The notes under the pieces: generated by a model | The model's database searches: none | Seen by the model: the letters and a program-made list of their open reading frames with translations, nothing else | Told to the model about the DNA's origin: nothing | Position numbers and translations under genes: made by a program | In this document: positions 16,052-24,221 of the stretch, in pieces | How the letters are laid out: every line of letters starts with the position of its first letter | How positions within the stretch are numbered: position 1 is the stretch's first letter | From: Chitinophaga sp. S165 | Lineage (GTDB): Bacteria > Bacteroidota > Bacteroidia > Chitinophagales > Chitinophagaceae | Length of the DNA stretch: 64,000 nt | Assembly: GCF_003182155.1 (NCBI RefSeq) | Contig: NZ_QGTG01000008.1 | Span: 310,001-374,000 of the forward strand | Direction of reading: 5' to 3'

Positions 16052-17590
16052 ATGAAAACAAGACAAATTCCATATATAGTAGCCATGGCCATGGGAATAA
16101 ACCTGGCTGCCGGTTGTAGCGACAAATTCCTTGAAGTAAAACCAATAGGTACAAACCTGGAAGCCAATTATTATCGTGATGCAACAGAAGCCTTCAACGG
16201 ACTGATAGCTGTATATGATGTATTAGGTTACCAGACTAACTATGTAACCAAGGTAGGAGCAATGGATGCTGGTTCTGACGACCACCTGGCCGGTGGTGGC
16301 GGACCAGGTGACGTATCCGAGTTCCAGGTGTTTTCGAAATATTCACTCGCGCCTGACCAGGGACCACAGGAACAGTTATGGAGAAAAGGATATTCCGGTA
16401 TCTTCCGTGCAAATACAATGCTGGCCAAGTTGCCAGGAGTTCCCATGGATGAAAACCTGAAGAAACGTTTTGTCGCAGAAACTAAATTTCTGCGTGCATT
16501 CTACTACTTTGACCTGGTGCGTTTATTCAGGAATATTCCACTGCTGACCACACCGGTGGCTACTTCTGATATGTACAATGTAGTACAGTCTCCACCAGCT
16601 GATGTGTACAACCTGATCATCCAGGACATAAAAGACGCAATAGCTGAAACGAACCTACCTGATCAGGTAAATATAACAACCGAAGGTGGCCGCGTAACAA
16701 GAGGGGCTGCGCATGCATTACTGGGCAAAGTATATCTGTACCAGGAACGATGGGCGGAAGCAGCTGCTGAATTTGCAGAAGTAAACGGTGCAACACCTGG
16801 TCAGACAAATGCCAAATATGGTTATAATCTGTTAGCTAATTATGATGATCTGTGGACTCGTAACAGCAATAAATTTAACAGCGAATCTGTATTTGAAGTG
16901 GCATTTAGCTCATTGTCCGGTGGTGGCTGGAATTGCGTTGGTTGTACAGAGGGTAATGTATTGAACATTATGGTTGGCCCAAGAGGATATACTTCCTTAA
17001 AGCCAGATGCTCCCCAACTGACATCCGGCTGGAGCTTTCTTGTAATTACAAAGAGTCTGTTTGACGCTATTCATTTCGATCCGCGTTATAAGGCGACAGT
17101 ATTAAACATGGATAGCCTGAAGACAAATAACATCGCTAATTACAGCAAAGGGCACGACGACACCGGTTGGTTTCTGAACAAATTCGCTGCAAGAACAACT
17201 GACAGGACCCAGGGACCAGGTGCACCGGAATTGAACTATCCGCAGAATATGTACGAGATCCGTCTGGCAGATACATACCTGATGGAAGCTGAAGCATTAA
17301 TCAAATCAAGTCAGGGTGGTGGCGCCGGCACCCGTGCATACCAGTTGTTGAATGCTGTACGTGCACGTGTAGGTCTTAGTCCTGTAATAGCAACCGACGA
17401 CAATATCTTCAATGAAAGACGTCTTGAACTGGCTGGTGAAGGTCACCGTTGGTTCGACCTCGTACGTACCGGCAGGGCAGCAACTGTGCTTGGCCCTAAA
17501 GGCTTCAAAGCAGGTAAACATGAAGTACTGCCTATCCCATTACTGGAACTGGAAAACACAAAGCTTGAGCAGAATCCTGAGTGGAAATAA
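16052..17590 (+). CDS. SusD/RagB-family glycan-binding lipoprotein
   Basis: 512 residues with a lipobox (LAAGC, Cys22), so the mature protein sits on the cell surface as lid of SusC. The classical SusD_RagB hallmarks are seen: 'FLRAFYYFDLVRLFRNIPLLTTP' near 150, TPR-like helices ('ALLGKVYLYQERWAEAAAEF'), and the C-terminal 'NERRLELAGEGHRWFDLVRTG'. It starts 21 bp after SusC, in the same operon. The pairing with GH16 and GH30 enzymes points to a beta-glucan ligand. The ligand is inferred, not read from the sequence. Confidence 0.95.
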   Translation: MKTRQIPYIVAMAMGINLAAGCSDKFLEVKPIGTNLEANYYRDATEAFNGLIAVYDVLGYQTNYVTKVGAMDAGSDDHLAGGGGPGDVSEFQVFSKYSLAPDQGPQEQLWRKGYSGIFRANTMLAKLPGVPMDENLKKRFVAETKFLRAFYYFDLVRLFRNIPLLTTPVATSDMYNVVQSPPADVYNLIIQDIKDAIAETNLPDQVNITTEGGRVTRGAAHALLGKVYLYQERWAEAAAEFAEVNGATPGQTNAKYGYNLLANYDDLWTRNSNKFNSESVFEVAFSSLSGGGWNCVGCTEGNVLNIMVGPRGYTSLKPDAPQLTSGWSFLVITKSLFDAIHFDPRYKATVLNMDSLKTNNIANYSKGHDDTGWFLNKFAARTTDRTQGPGAPELNYPQNMYEIRLADTYLMEAEALIKSSQGGGAGTRAYQLLNAVRARVGLSPVIATDDNIFNERRLELAGEGHRWFDLVRTGRAATVLGPKGFKAGKHEVLPIPLLELENTKLEQNPEWK

Positions 17591-17628
17591 GCAGGTTCAC
17601 AAAAATTAAGATCTAACAAACAGTACAC

Positions 17629-18492
17629 ATGAGCTTTCAATATATAAAACATACACGTACTATAGCAATGGCTGCTTTGCTGGCCGGAGCTGTTTCCGCC
17701 TGTACGCCGGAATCGTCTGATAAAGAGTTGGGACCTTTGCCGACAGCCAGTTTCACCGCTGAACCGCTGGCAGGTAATCCTAATAAGATTGTTGTTGCGA
17801 ACACCACTCCGGGAGGTTTCCTATTCGAATGGAAAGACGACAACGGGAACCTGTCAAAACGTGAAAAGGATACATTGGCCTATTTCGCAGCAGGTGAATA
17901 TCTGCTTAAGTTTACCGTATTTACCAGTGGTGGGTACGACACTGCCGTTAAAAAGATCTCTATTGCTCAGAATGCCCGGACACAGGACATCCTCAAAGGA
18001 GGTAATATGGAGGCCGGTAGCGAGCAGTTTTGGACAGTGTTGAACACAGGAGGCACACAGACAGATATCAAATTTGAGAATGGCAAGCTGAACTTCAGCA
18101 ATACCGGTGCTTCTAATGGCGCCATCTATCAGGAAGTAAACGTTACAGCAGGAAAATTTTATGTACTTAGCGGCCTGGTAAGTGGCGACGGTGCTACTGA
18201 TTCCTGGTTTGAAGTGGTCTTCGGTACTACCGCTCCCGTACAGGGCAGTGATTATACCGGCACCAAATTCAATTCGCTGAATACATGGACCGGTTGTGGT
18301 AAGGTCCCTTTCAAGGACCAGGATATTGCTTTCTTCGGTTGCGATGGTACCGGTGTTGGTAAAAAAGGGATCATGAAGTTCAATACTTCCGGCAAAGTAT
18401 ACCTGATGATCAAAGCAGGTAGCGCCGACACGGGAACACTGGGTGCAGGAGGTATCAGTATTGACGATGTGAAGTTCCAGGAAGAAATATAA
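17629..18492 (+). CDS. Surface glycan-binding-type lipoprotein with PKD domain
   Basis: 287 residues. A lipobox-like 'AVSAC' gives a lipid anchor. Residues about 40-115 form a PKD fold ('ASFTAEPLAGNPNKI', 'GFLFEWKDDNG', 'AGEYLLKFTVF'). The rest (about 120-287) is a jelly-roll-like module with 'GGNMEAGSEQFWTV' at the start and 'GGISIDDVKFQEE' at the end, as in carbohydrate-binding modules of the CBM4/CBM22 shape. In the position after SusD such proteins serve as the third glycan binder (SusE or SGBP-B role). No catalytic motif is seen. A 20-bp hairpin separates it from the GH16 gene, suggesting it is made at a different level from the enzymes. Confidence 0.75.
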   Translation: MSFQYIKHTRTIAMAALLAGAVSACTPESSDKELGPLPTASFTAEPLAGNPNKIVVANTTPGGFLFEWKDDNGNLSKREKDTLAYFAAGEYLLKFTVFTSGGYDTAVKKISIAQNARTQDILKGGNMEAGSEQFWTVLNTGGTQTDIKFENGKLNFSNTGASNGAIYQEVNVTAGKFYVLSGLVSGDGATDSWFEVVFGTTAPVQGSDYTGTKFNSLNTWTGCGKVPFKDQDIAFFGCDGTGVGKKGIMKFNTSGKVYLMIKAGSADTGTLGAGGISIDDVKFQEEI

Positions 18493-18504
18493 AAATCAAT
18501 TGTG

Positions 18505-18575
18505 AATTAGGAACTGAGGATCGGAAGTAAGGTGTATATGCGCTTAATTCCCGATCTTCAGTTCCTAATTTTGTA
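18505..18575 (+). terminator. Long-loop hairpin between SGBP and GH16 genes
   Basis: A 20-bp stem (18505-18524 with 18551-18570) with a single G-T pair has a 26-nt loop, followed by TTTTGT. It could act as partial terminator, or protect the 3' end of the upstream mRNA. Confidence 0.55.
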
Positions 18576-18592
18576 TTTACAAAATACCACGT

Positions 18593-19450
18593 ATGAAAAC
18601 ATTAAAATACCTCCCTTTTATTCTGTTGGGTATCCATATTGTTTCCTGTTCAGGAAAAGGTGATAGTGCAAGTGGTCCTGGTCCGGTACCTCCTCAGGGG
18701 CCGGTAGATAAGCAATGGGCTTTCGAAGCAACCCCTGTATGGGCAGATGAGTTTGACTATAACGGCCTGCCCGATAATACGAAGTGGGGATACGACATCG
18801 GCGGTGGCGGATGGGGAAATAACGAGCTGCAATATTATACTAACAGTATCGACAACGCCTCAGTAGCCAACGGCAAGCTGACCATCACTGCAAAAAAAGA
18901 AGTGAAGGAAAATCGTAACTATACTTCTGCACGACTTGTAACAAGAGGTAAAGGCGACTTCCTGTACGGCCGCTTTGAGATCAAAGCTAAACTGCCTGCA
19001 GGTAAGGGTACCTGGCCCGCAATTTGGATGTTGCCTACTGACTGGGCGTATGGAGACTGGCCTAAATCAGGAGAGATCGATATTATGGAACATGTAGGAT
19101 ACGATCAGGATGTCGTACACATCAGCGCACACACCGAGGCCTATTACTTCAAAATAAATACACAGAAAACAAGTAAGAGGAAAATACAGAATGCCAGCAC
19201 AGAATATCATGTGTATAGAATGGACTGGACTCCCTATGCACTGCGTGGATATATCGACGATCAGTTTGTTTTTGAGTTCAAAAATGAAGGTAAGGGATAT
19301 ACTGTGTGGCCCTTCGATAAAAAGTTTCATCTGCTGTTGAATATCGCCGTTGGTGGCGATTGGGGTGGCGCACAGGGAATGGATGAGTCCATCTATCCGG
19401 TTGCAATGGATGTGGATTACGTAAGAGTTTATAAAATGATTGACAAATGA
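18593..19450 (+). CDS. GH16 endo-beta-glucanase lipoprotein
   Basis: 285 residues with lipobox 'IVSC'. The GH16 fold is complete. The catalytic motif E161-I-D163-I-M-E166 in 'SGEIDIMEHVG' supplies the nucleophile (E161) and acid/base (E166). 'WPAIWMLP' before it and 'LLLNIAVGGDWGG' after it are typical of laminarinases (endo-beta-1,3-glucanases, subfamily GH16_3 by appearance). It should cut beta-1,3-glucan at the cell surface. The stop overlaps the next start (ATGA at 19447-19450), so it is translationally coupled to the first GH30. The beta-1,3 specificity follows from the motif context and neighbours and has not been tested. Confidence 0.9.
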   Translation: MKTLKYLPFILLGIHIVSCSGKGDSASGPGPVPPQGPVDKQWAFEATPVWADEFDYNGLPDNTKWGYDIGGGGWGNNELQYYTNSIDNASVANGKLTITAKKEVKENRNYTSARLVTRGKGDFLYGRFEIKAKLPAGKGTWPAIWMLPTDWAYGDWPKSGEIDIMEHVGYDQDVVHISAHTEAYYFKINTQKTSKRKIQNASTEYHVYRMDWTPYALRGYIDDQFVFEFKNEGKGYTVWPFDKKFHLLLNIAVGGDWGGAQGMDESIYPVAMDVDYVRVYKMIDK

Positions 19451-20904
19451 GATGCTGCAATAAAACATGGATCAGCCTGACGACTTTGTTAATGACAGGT
19501 ATGATCGCTTTTGCCGGTTGTAAGGATAATAAGGGAGGAGAACTACCCGATCCTCCGGTTGACCCGCCTATGGTCGATACGACCGATGTAAATATGTGGC
19601 TGACTAAGGGAGATAAGACCGTACTCTTGCAAAAACAAAAGGTTAGCCTGCTCTTTAAAGATGCCGTCAATGCAAATCCTACTATTAAGGTGGATGATGC
19701 ACAGACTTATCAGTCCATAGATGGTTTCGGTTATTGCCTCACAGACGGTAGTGCGATGCTGATCAACTCACTCTCAGCCGATGTGCAGGACGCATTATTA
19801 AAAGAGCTTTTTCTGACAGACAGCACACATATCGGTGTTAGCTATCTGCGTGTAAGTATCGGCGCTTCTGACCTGAGTGTAGCTCCTTTTACATACAATG
19901 ATCTGCCCGCAGGTGAAACAGATGTCGATATGGCGAAGTTCAGCATCGCAATGGAAAAGAAGGATCTGTTACCTATTCTGAAGAAAGTAGTGGCGCTGGC
20001 GCCCAATATCAAGATACTTGGTTCTCCGTGGTCAGCACCTTCCTGGATGAAGACAAACAATGCCTCTAAAGGCGGTAGTCTGAAGCCTGAATACTATGCA
20101 GCTTATGCTAAATACTTTGTGAAATATATCCAGGCAATGAAAGCCGAAGGTATTACCATCGATGCTATTACACCTCAGAATGAGCCATTGCACGGCGGTA
20201 ACAATCCCAGTATGGTGATGCAGGCCAATGAACAGGCCGATTTCGTAAAGAACCACCTGGGGCCTGCTTTCAAGGCTGCCGGACTTACAACGAAAATCAT
20301 TGTATACGATCACAATGCGGACAAACCGGAATACCCTGCGGCTATCCTGAAAGATAAAGATGCTTATCCTTATGTGGATGGTTCTGCTTTCCATTTGTAT
20401 GGTGGTAACATCACTGCATTGACAGAATTGCATGATGCGTTTCCTGAAAAGAACATCTACTTTACCGAGCAATGGGTGGGCGGTCCTGGTAACTTCGGAA
20501 ATGACCTGAAATGGCATGTCGGCACGCTCATTATCGGTGCTACGCGTAACTGGAGCCGCAACGTACTGGAATGGAACCTGGCTTCCGATCCTAATTACGG
20601 TCCGCACACTGAAGGCGGTTGTACCACCTGCCTGGGTGCATTAACAATTGGTTCCGGAGTTATTCGTAACGTTGCATATTACATCATCGGTCACGCATCT
20701 AAATTTGTACGTCCCGGTGCAGTAAGGATCTCTTCTAATATTACAAGTCAGTTGGACAATGTAGCTTTCAAAACCCCTGATGGCAAGAAAGTGTTGATCG
20801 TAGTGAACAATGGTGCAACAACACAGACATTCGATATCCAATACAAAGGAAAGGTAGTGACCAGTACCCTGAACAGTGGTGCAGTAGCTACATATATCTG
20901 GTAA
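19447..20904 (+). CDS. GH30 glycosidase, probable endo-beta-1,6-glucanase
   Basis: 485 residues with lipobox 'FAGC'. A (beta/alpha)8 barrel plus beta side domain. Catalytic acid/base E246 in 'TPQNEPLH' and nucleophile E341 in 'YFTEQWVG'. The early 'SIDGFGYCLTDGSA' and 'VSYLRVSIGASDLS' segments are GH30 hallmarks. The layout with QW after the nucleophile is like GH30_3, whose members cleave beta-1,6-glucan. Together with the coupled GH16 this would open branched beta-1,3/1,6-glucans such as fungal walls or laminarin. The subfamily call is a judgement by eye. Confidence 0.85.
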   Translation: MRCCNKTWISLTTLLMTGMIAFAGCKDNKGGELPDPPVDPPMVDTTDVNMWLTKGDKTVLLQKQKVSLLFKDAVNANPTIKVDDAQTYQSIDGFGYCLTDGSAMLINSLSADVQDALLKELFLTDSTHIGVSYLRVSIGASDLSVAPFTYNDLPAGETDVDMAKFSIAMEKKDLLPILKKVVALAPNIKILGSPWSAPSWMKTNNASKGGSLKPEYYAAYAKYFVKYIQAMKAEGITIDAITPQNEPLHGGNNPSMVMQANEQADFVKNHLGPAFKAAGLTTKIIVYDHNADKPEYPAAILKDKDAYPYVDGSAFHLYGGNITALTELHDAFPEKNIYFTEQWVGGPGNFGNDLKWHVGTLIIGATRNWSRNVLEWNLASDPNYGPHTEGGCTTCLGALTIGSGVIRNVAYYIIGHASKFVRPGAVRISSNITSQLDNVAFKTPDGKKVLIVVNNGATTQTFDIQYKGKVVTSTLNSGAVATYIW

Positions 20905-20925
20905 ATTCTAACATCATAATTATAA

Positions 20926-22383
20926 ATGAAAAAGTTCGCATTGATCGGGCTGTTACTGGTGACTTACACCGGTTACGCGAAGAGCGAAGCCCTTAATAAC
21001 CGAAAAGATTCCACAACACGTAAAGGCGTAACTGTTTATACTACTGCAGAAAATACTAAGCTGCGCATTTCTGAAACAGGCACCTTGTCTTTTGCCCCGA
21101 TGAAGCAACCGTTCGAAACAGAGGTATGCATCTTCGTAGATCCAACCAGGCGTTTTCAGACGCTTTTGGGGATCGGGGGTGCATTGACAGATGCTTCTGC
21201 TGAAACATGGGCTAAACTGCCTAATCAGAAAAAAGCAGAATTAATGAAAGCCTATTATGATCCGGTGGATGGTATCGGATATACACTTGCCAGAACTAAT
21301 ATACAGAGTTGTGATTTCTCCAGTGATACTTACAGTTATGTGAAGGATAATGACAGCCTGCTGAGAACATTCAGTGTAGAGCATGACCAGCAATACCGCA
21401 TTCCGTTTATTAAAGCAGCTATCACGGCTGCAGGCGGTAAATTACCACTGTATGTAAGCCCCTGGAGCCCTCCGGCCTGGATGAAGGACAACAACGACGT
21501 GCTACATGGCGGTAAACTGTTACCAAAGTATTACCAGTCATGGGCTAACTTCTATGTGAAGTTCATTAAAACGTATGAGTCATTGGGTATCCCTGTATGG
21601 GGGCTTTCCGTACAGAATGAGCCTATGGCGAAACAGAGATGGGAATCCTGCAACTATACAGCTGAAGAAGAGAGGGATTTCATCAAACGTTACCTGGGAC
21701 CAACCTTACAGAAACAGGGGATGGCGTCTAAAAAGCTGATCGCATGGGATCACAATCGTGACCAGGTATATCAGCGCGCAAGTACCATCCTGGAAGATCC
21801 TGCCGCTGCAAAATATGTATGGGGTATCGGTTTTCACTGGTATGAAACCTGGACAGGCAGCACAATGATGTTTGATAACGTACGCCGTGTTGCAGAGACT
21901 TTCCCTGATAAGAACCTGATCTTTACTGAAGGATGTGTTGAGTCTTTCAAACGTGAACGTATCGATGAATGGTTCCTCGGCGAACGTTATGGTCACTCTA
22001 TGGTGAACGATTTCAATAGCGGTACCGTAGCCTGGACGGACTGGAACATCCTGTTGGATGAAAATGGCGGTCCCAATCACGTAGGCAACTTCTGCTTTGC
22101 ACCTGTTCATGCAGATACAAAGACAGGCGAATTGATCTACACGAATGCTTATTATTATCTCGGACATTTTTCTAAATTCATCCGTCCGGGAGCAAAACGT
22201 GTGATCGCATCTTCTAACAGAACAGATCTGCAAACTACAGCTTTCGTCAACAAAGATGGTAAGCTGGCAGTTGTGGTACTGAATATGTCGTCAAAAGAGA
22301 TCCCTTACAAATTGTGGATCAAAGGTGAAGCTGCTCCCGCAGTTAGTTTGCCGCACTCTATTGCTACATTAATCGTAGAATAA
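20926..22383 (+). CDS. GH30 glycosidase, probable beta-glucosidase type (GH30_1-like)
   Basis: 485 residues with a plain signal peptide ('LLLVTYTGYA'), no lipobox, so periplasmic or secreted. Acid/base E232 in 'SVQNEPMA' and nucleophile E335 in 'FTEGCVE'. 'GIGGALTDASAETW' and 'YTLARTNIQSCDFS' match the glucosylceramidase-like branch (GH30_1). This paralogue differs clearly from its neighbour (19447) in N-terminus and active-site surroundings, so the pair probably divides labour: endo-cutting at the surface, exo-trimming inside. It is the last gene of the operon, followed by a terminator. Confidence 0.85.
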   Translation: MKKFALIGLLLVTYTGYAKSEALNNRKDSTTRKGVTVYTTAENTKLRISETGTLSFAPMKQPFETEVCIFVDPTRRFQTLLGIGGALTDASAETWAKLPNQKKAELMKAYYDPVDGIGYTLARTNIQSCDFSSDTYSYVKDNDSLLRTFSVEHDQQYRIPFIKAAITAAGGKLPLYVSPWSPPAWMKDNNDVLHGGKLLPKYYQSWANFYVKFIKTYESLGIPVWGLSVQNEPMAKQRWESCNYTAEEERDFIKRYLGPTLQKQGMASKKLIAWDHNRDQVYQRASTILEDPAAAKYVWGIGFHWYETWTGSTMMFDNVRRVAETFPDKNLIFTEGCVESFKRERIDEWFLGERYGHSMVNDFNSGTVAWTDWNILLDENGGPNHVGNFCFAPVHADTKTGELIYTNAYYYLGHFSKFIRPGAKRVIASSNRTDLQTTAFVNKDGKLAVVVLNMSSKEIPYKLWIKGEAAPAVSLPHSIATLIVE

Positions 22384-22403
22384 GAACTAGGTTTTAGAAA
22401 TGG

Positions 22404-22429
22404 AAATGCCTCCCCCGGGAGGCATTTTT
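22404..22429 (+). terminator. Terminator of the beta-glucan operon
   Basis: AAATGCCTCCC pairs with GGGAGGCATTT, followed by T residues, 20 bp after the GH30 stop. Confidence 0.8.
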
Positions 22430-22435
22430 CATATA

Positions 22436-22474
22436 TCCCTAAAAAAGAAACCGCCTTGAAATTAATCAAGACGG
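22436..22474 (-). terminator. Terminator of the second SusCD operon
   Basis: On the minus strand CCGTCTTGA pairs with TCAAGGCGG (one G-T) and is followed by TTTCTTTTTT. It lies about 90 bp past the SusD stop. Confidence 0.7.
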
Positions 22475-22561
22475 CTTCTATTCTTCACTCTTTAGTCCAT
22501 TCAGTTATTCTTAATCCACAACTGTTGGTTCCCGTTTATATAATTCAACATTCACAAATTA

Positions 22562-24193
22562 CTATTGCACATCCCACCATAATCTCGTAGCACCATTATC
22601 GGGACCGTTCAGTAAGGTGATAGCCTTCGCCACTTCTCCGCTGTTGGTGTTATACTCGTTTATCGGGAACGGTAAACGACGGATCTGTGTAGCTGTGTTG
22701 ATGATACCACCGCTGAAATTGTTCACTACAGGGAACAGTTTAGGATAACCGGTACGACGGAACTCTGTCCATGCTTCCTGTCCTTCAGGGAACATAGCGA
22801 TCCATTTCTGCGTAATGAGACGTTCCATTTTTACGTCGGTAGTTGCCGCATCATCCCATTTGATGGTGATGCCAGATGGAGCAGCTGCATTATTTGCACT
22901 GTTCTTTGGATCTGTATAGCCAGCAGGTGTAAGGGTGTTATCAGTAACATAAGCGCCTGGAGCTACACCCCATTGCGCCATAGATGTAGTGATACCCTGT
23001 TCATATAACGTGTGTGCATCGCCACCTGCATTTGCCCAGTTACGTAGTGCTGCTTCTGCTCTCAGGAAGTATACCTCCGCAGCAGTCATTACCTGTACCG
23101 GAGTAGTAACAGAGAAAGATGGTGAAGGGCCGCTTAAATTCAGATTAGAATATCCGATATAATCTCCCTTTGAAACATTACCACCAACAGAGCCGATACG
23201 GATCCCTTTGTATTGGGAAGGGAATGTAGTGTCGGATGATTTGTCGAAATACTTACTAATGCGCGGATCGTTATAACCGCTCATATAAGACTGGATAGAT
23301 GCGCCAATACGGATATCTCCCCAGTTCTGTGCGATAAATACCAGTGGGTTGCTGAAACCTGCACCCAGGATCTTTACGTTCATGTTACCCGCATTGTTGG
23401 TGATCACACCGCCATTTGCAGGAGCAAGGGCTTTTTCAGCCTGTTGCTGCGCCAGTTCCGGTGCTACCTTCACAATATGCATAGCCAGGCGTAAGCGGAG
23501 GCTATTAGCAAATTGGAGCCATTTAGAGGAGTCTCCGTCATATACCAGGTCAAACCTGTTAAAGGCGAAAGGCAGTTTTTTGGCAGTACCGCCAACCCAT
23601 GCACGCAGATTAGTAGAAGCACTGTCCAGTTCAAGGAAGAAACGTTTGTAAACATCTTCCTGGCTATCGTACGGAATAGCACTTTTACTTGTACCTACCT
23701 TGCTGTAAGGAATAGGTCCATAGATATCTGTAACACGGCTCATGCCTGCTACCTGCAGCACCTGGGCTACTGCCCATACTGAAGGGTAAGCTGTATCCAC
23801 ACCGCTTGCACGCAGCCTGTTTATTGAAGCCATGATATTCAGATATCCAACTTTGAAAGGCTCGCCATTCCAGCCGGTTACCAGCGAGTAGGAAAGGTTA
23901 TTCTGTCCGCCATTGAATGGATTCGGAGACATAAAATAACCTGAGTAGCAATCAGCATTCAGATTTTGTTGTAACTGGTAAGAGTTTGGATCTCCACCAT
24001 CCGCGAAGTTGATAATAGAACGTTGTGCTCTTGTAAGGAAAGCACCGATGTCGTTAAAATCTCCCTGTAGTTCACCTGGTTTGATACCAGTATTATCGTC
24101 GTTATACGCGTCAAAATTCTTTGTACAGGCACTAGCTCCCAGCAACATTGCTGCCGCAATCGCCAACATGCCTTTTATATTGTATCGTTTCAT
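22562..24193 (-). CDS. SusD-like lipoprotein (SusD-like_2 type)
   Basis: 543 residues with a lipobox (GASAC). It belongs to the second SusD type, in which the N-terminal segment reads 'IGAFLTRAQRSIINF', followed by 'VTDIYGPIPYSKVG' and 'KWLQFANSLRLRLAMHIV'. The C-terminus 'RIRRLPFPINEYNTN' and 'RLWWDVQ' fits. It forms the lid of the SusC encoded 28 bp upstream. No glycosidase follows in this operon, unlike the facing one, so the two systems may share enzymes, or this one may take a different part of the same glycan. Confidence 0.93.
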   Translation of the reverse strand: MKRYNIKGMLAIAAAMLLGASACTKNFDAYNDDNTGIKPGELQGDFNDIGAFLTRAQRSIINFADGGDPNSYQLQQNLNADCYSGYFMSPNPFNGGQNNLSYSLVTGWNGEPFKVGYLNIMASINRLRASGVDTAYPSVWAVAQVLQVAGMSRVTDIYGPIPYSKVGTSKSAIPYDSQEDVYKRFFLELDSASTNLRAWVGGTAKKLPFAFNRFDLVYDGDSSKWLQFANSLRLRLAMHIVKVAPELAQQQAEKALAPANGGVITNNAGNMNVKILGAGFSNPLVFIAQNWGDIRIGASIQSYMSGYNDPRISKYFDKSSDTTFPSQYKGIRIGSVGGNVSKGDYIGYSNLNLSGPSPSFSVTTPVQVMTAAEVYFLRAEAALRNWANAGGDAHTLYEQGITTSMAQWGVAPGAYVTDNTLTPAGYTDPKNSANNAAAPSGITIKWDDAATTDVKMERLITQKWIAMFPEGQEAWTEFRRTGYPKLFPVVNNFSGGIINTATQIRRLPFPINEYNTNSGEVAKAITLLNGPDNGATRLWWDVQ

Positions 24194-24221
24194 TTTTTCT
24201 TCAGTTTAATGGCAACAATGA

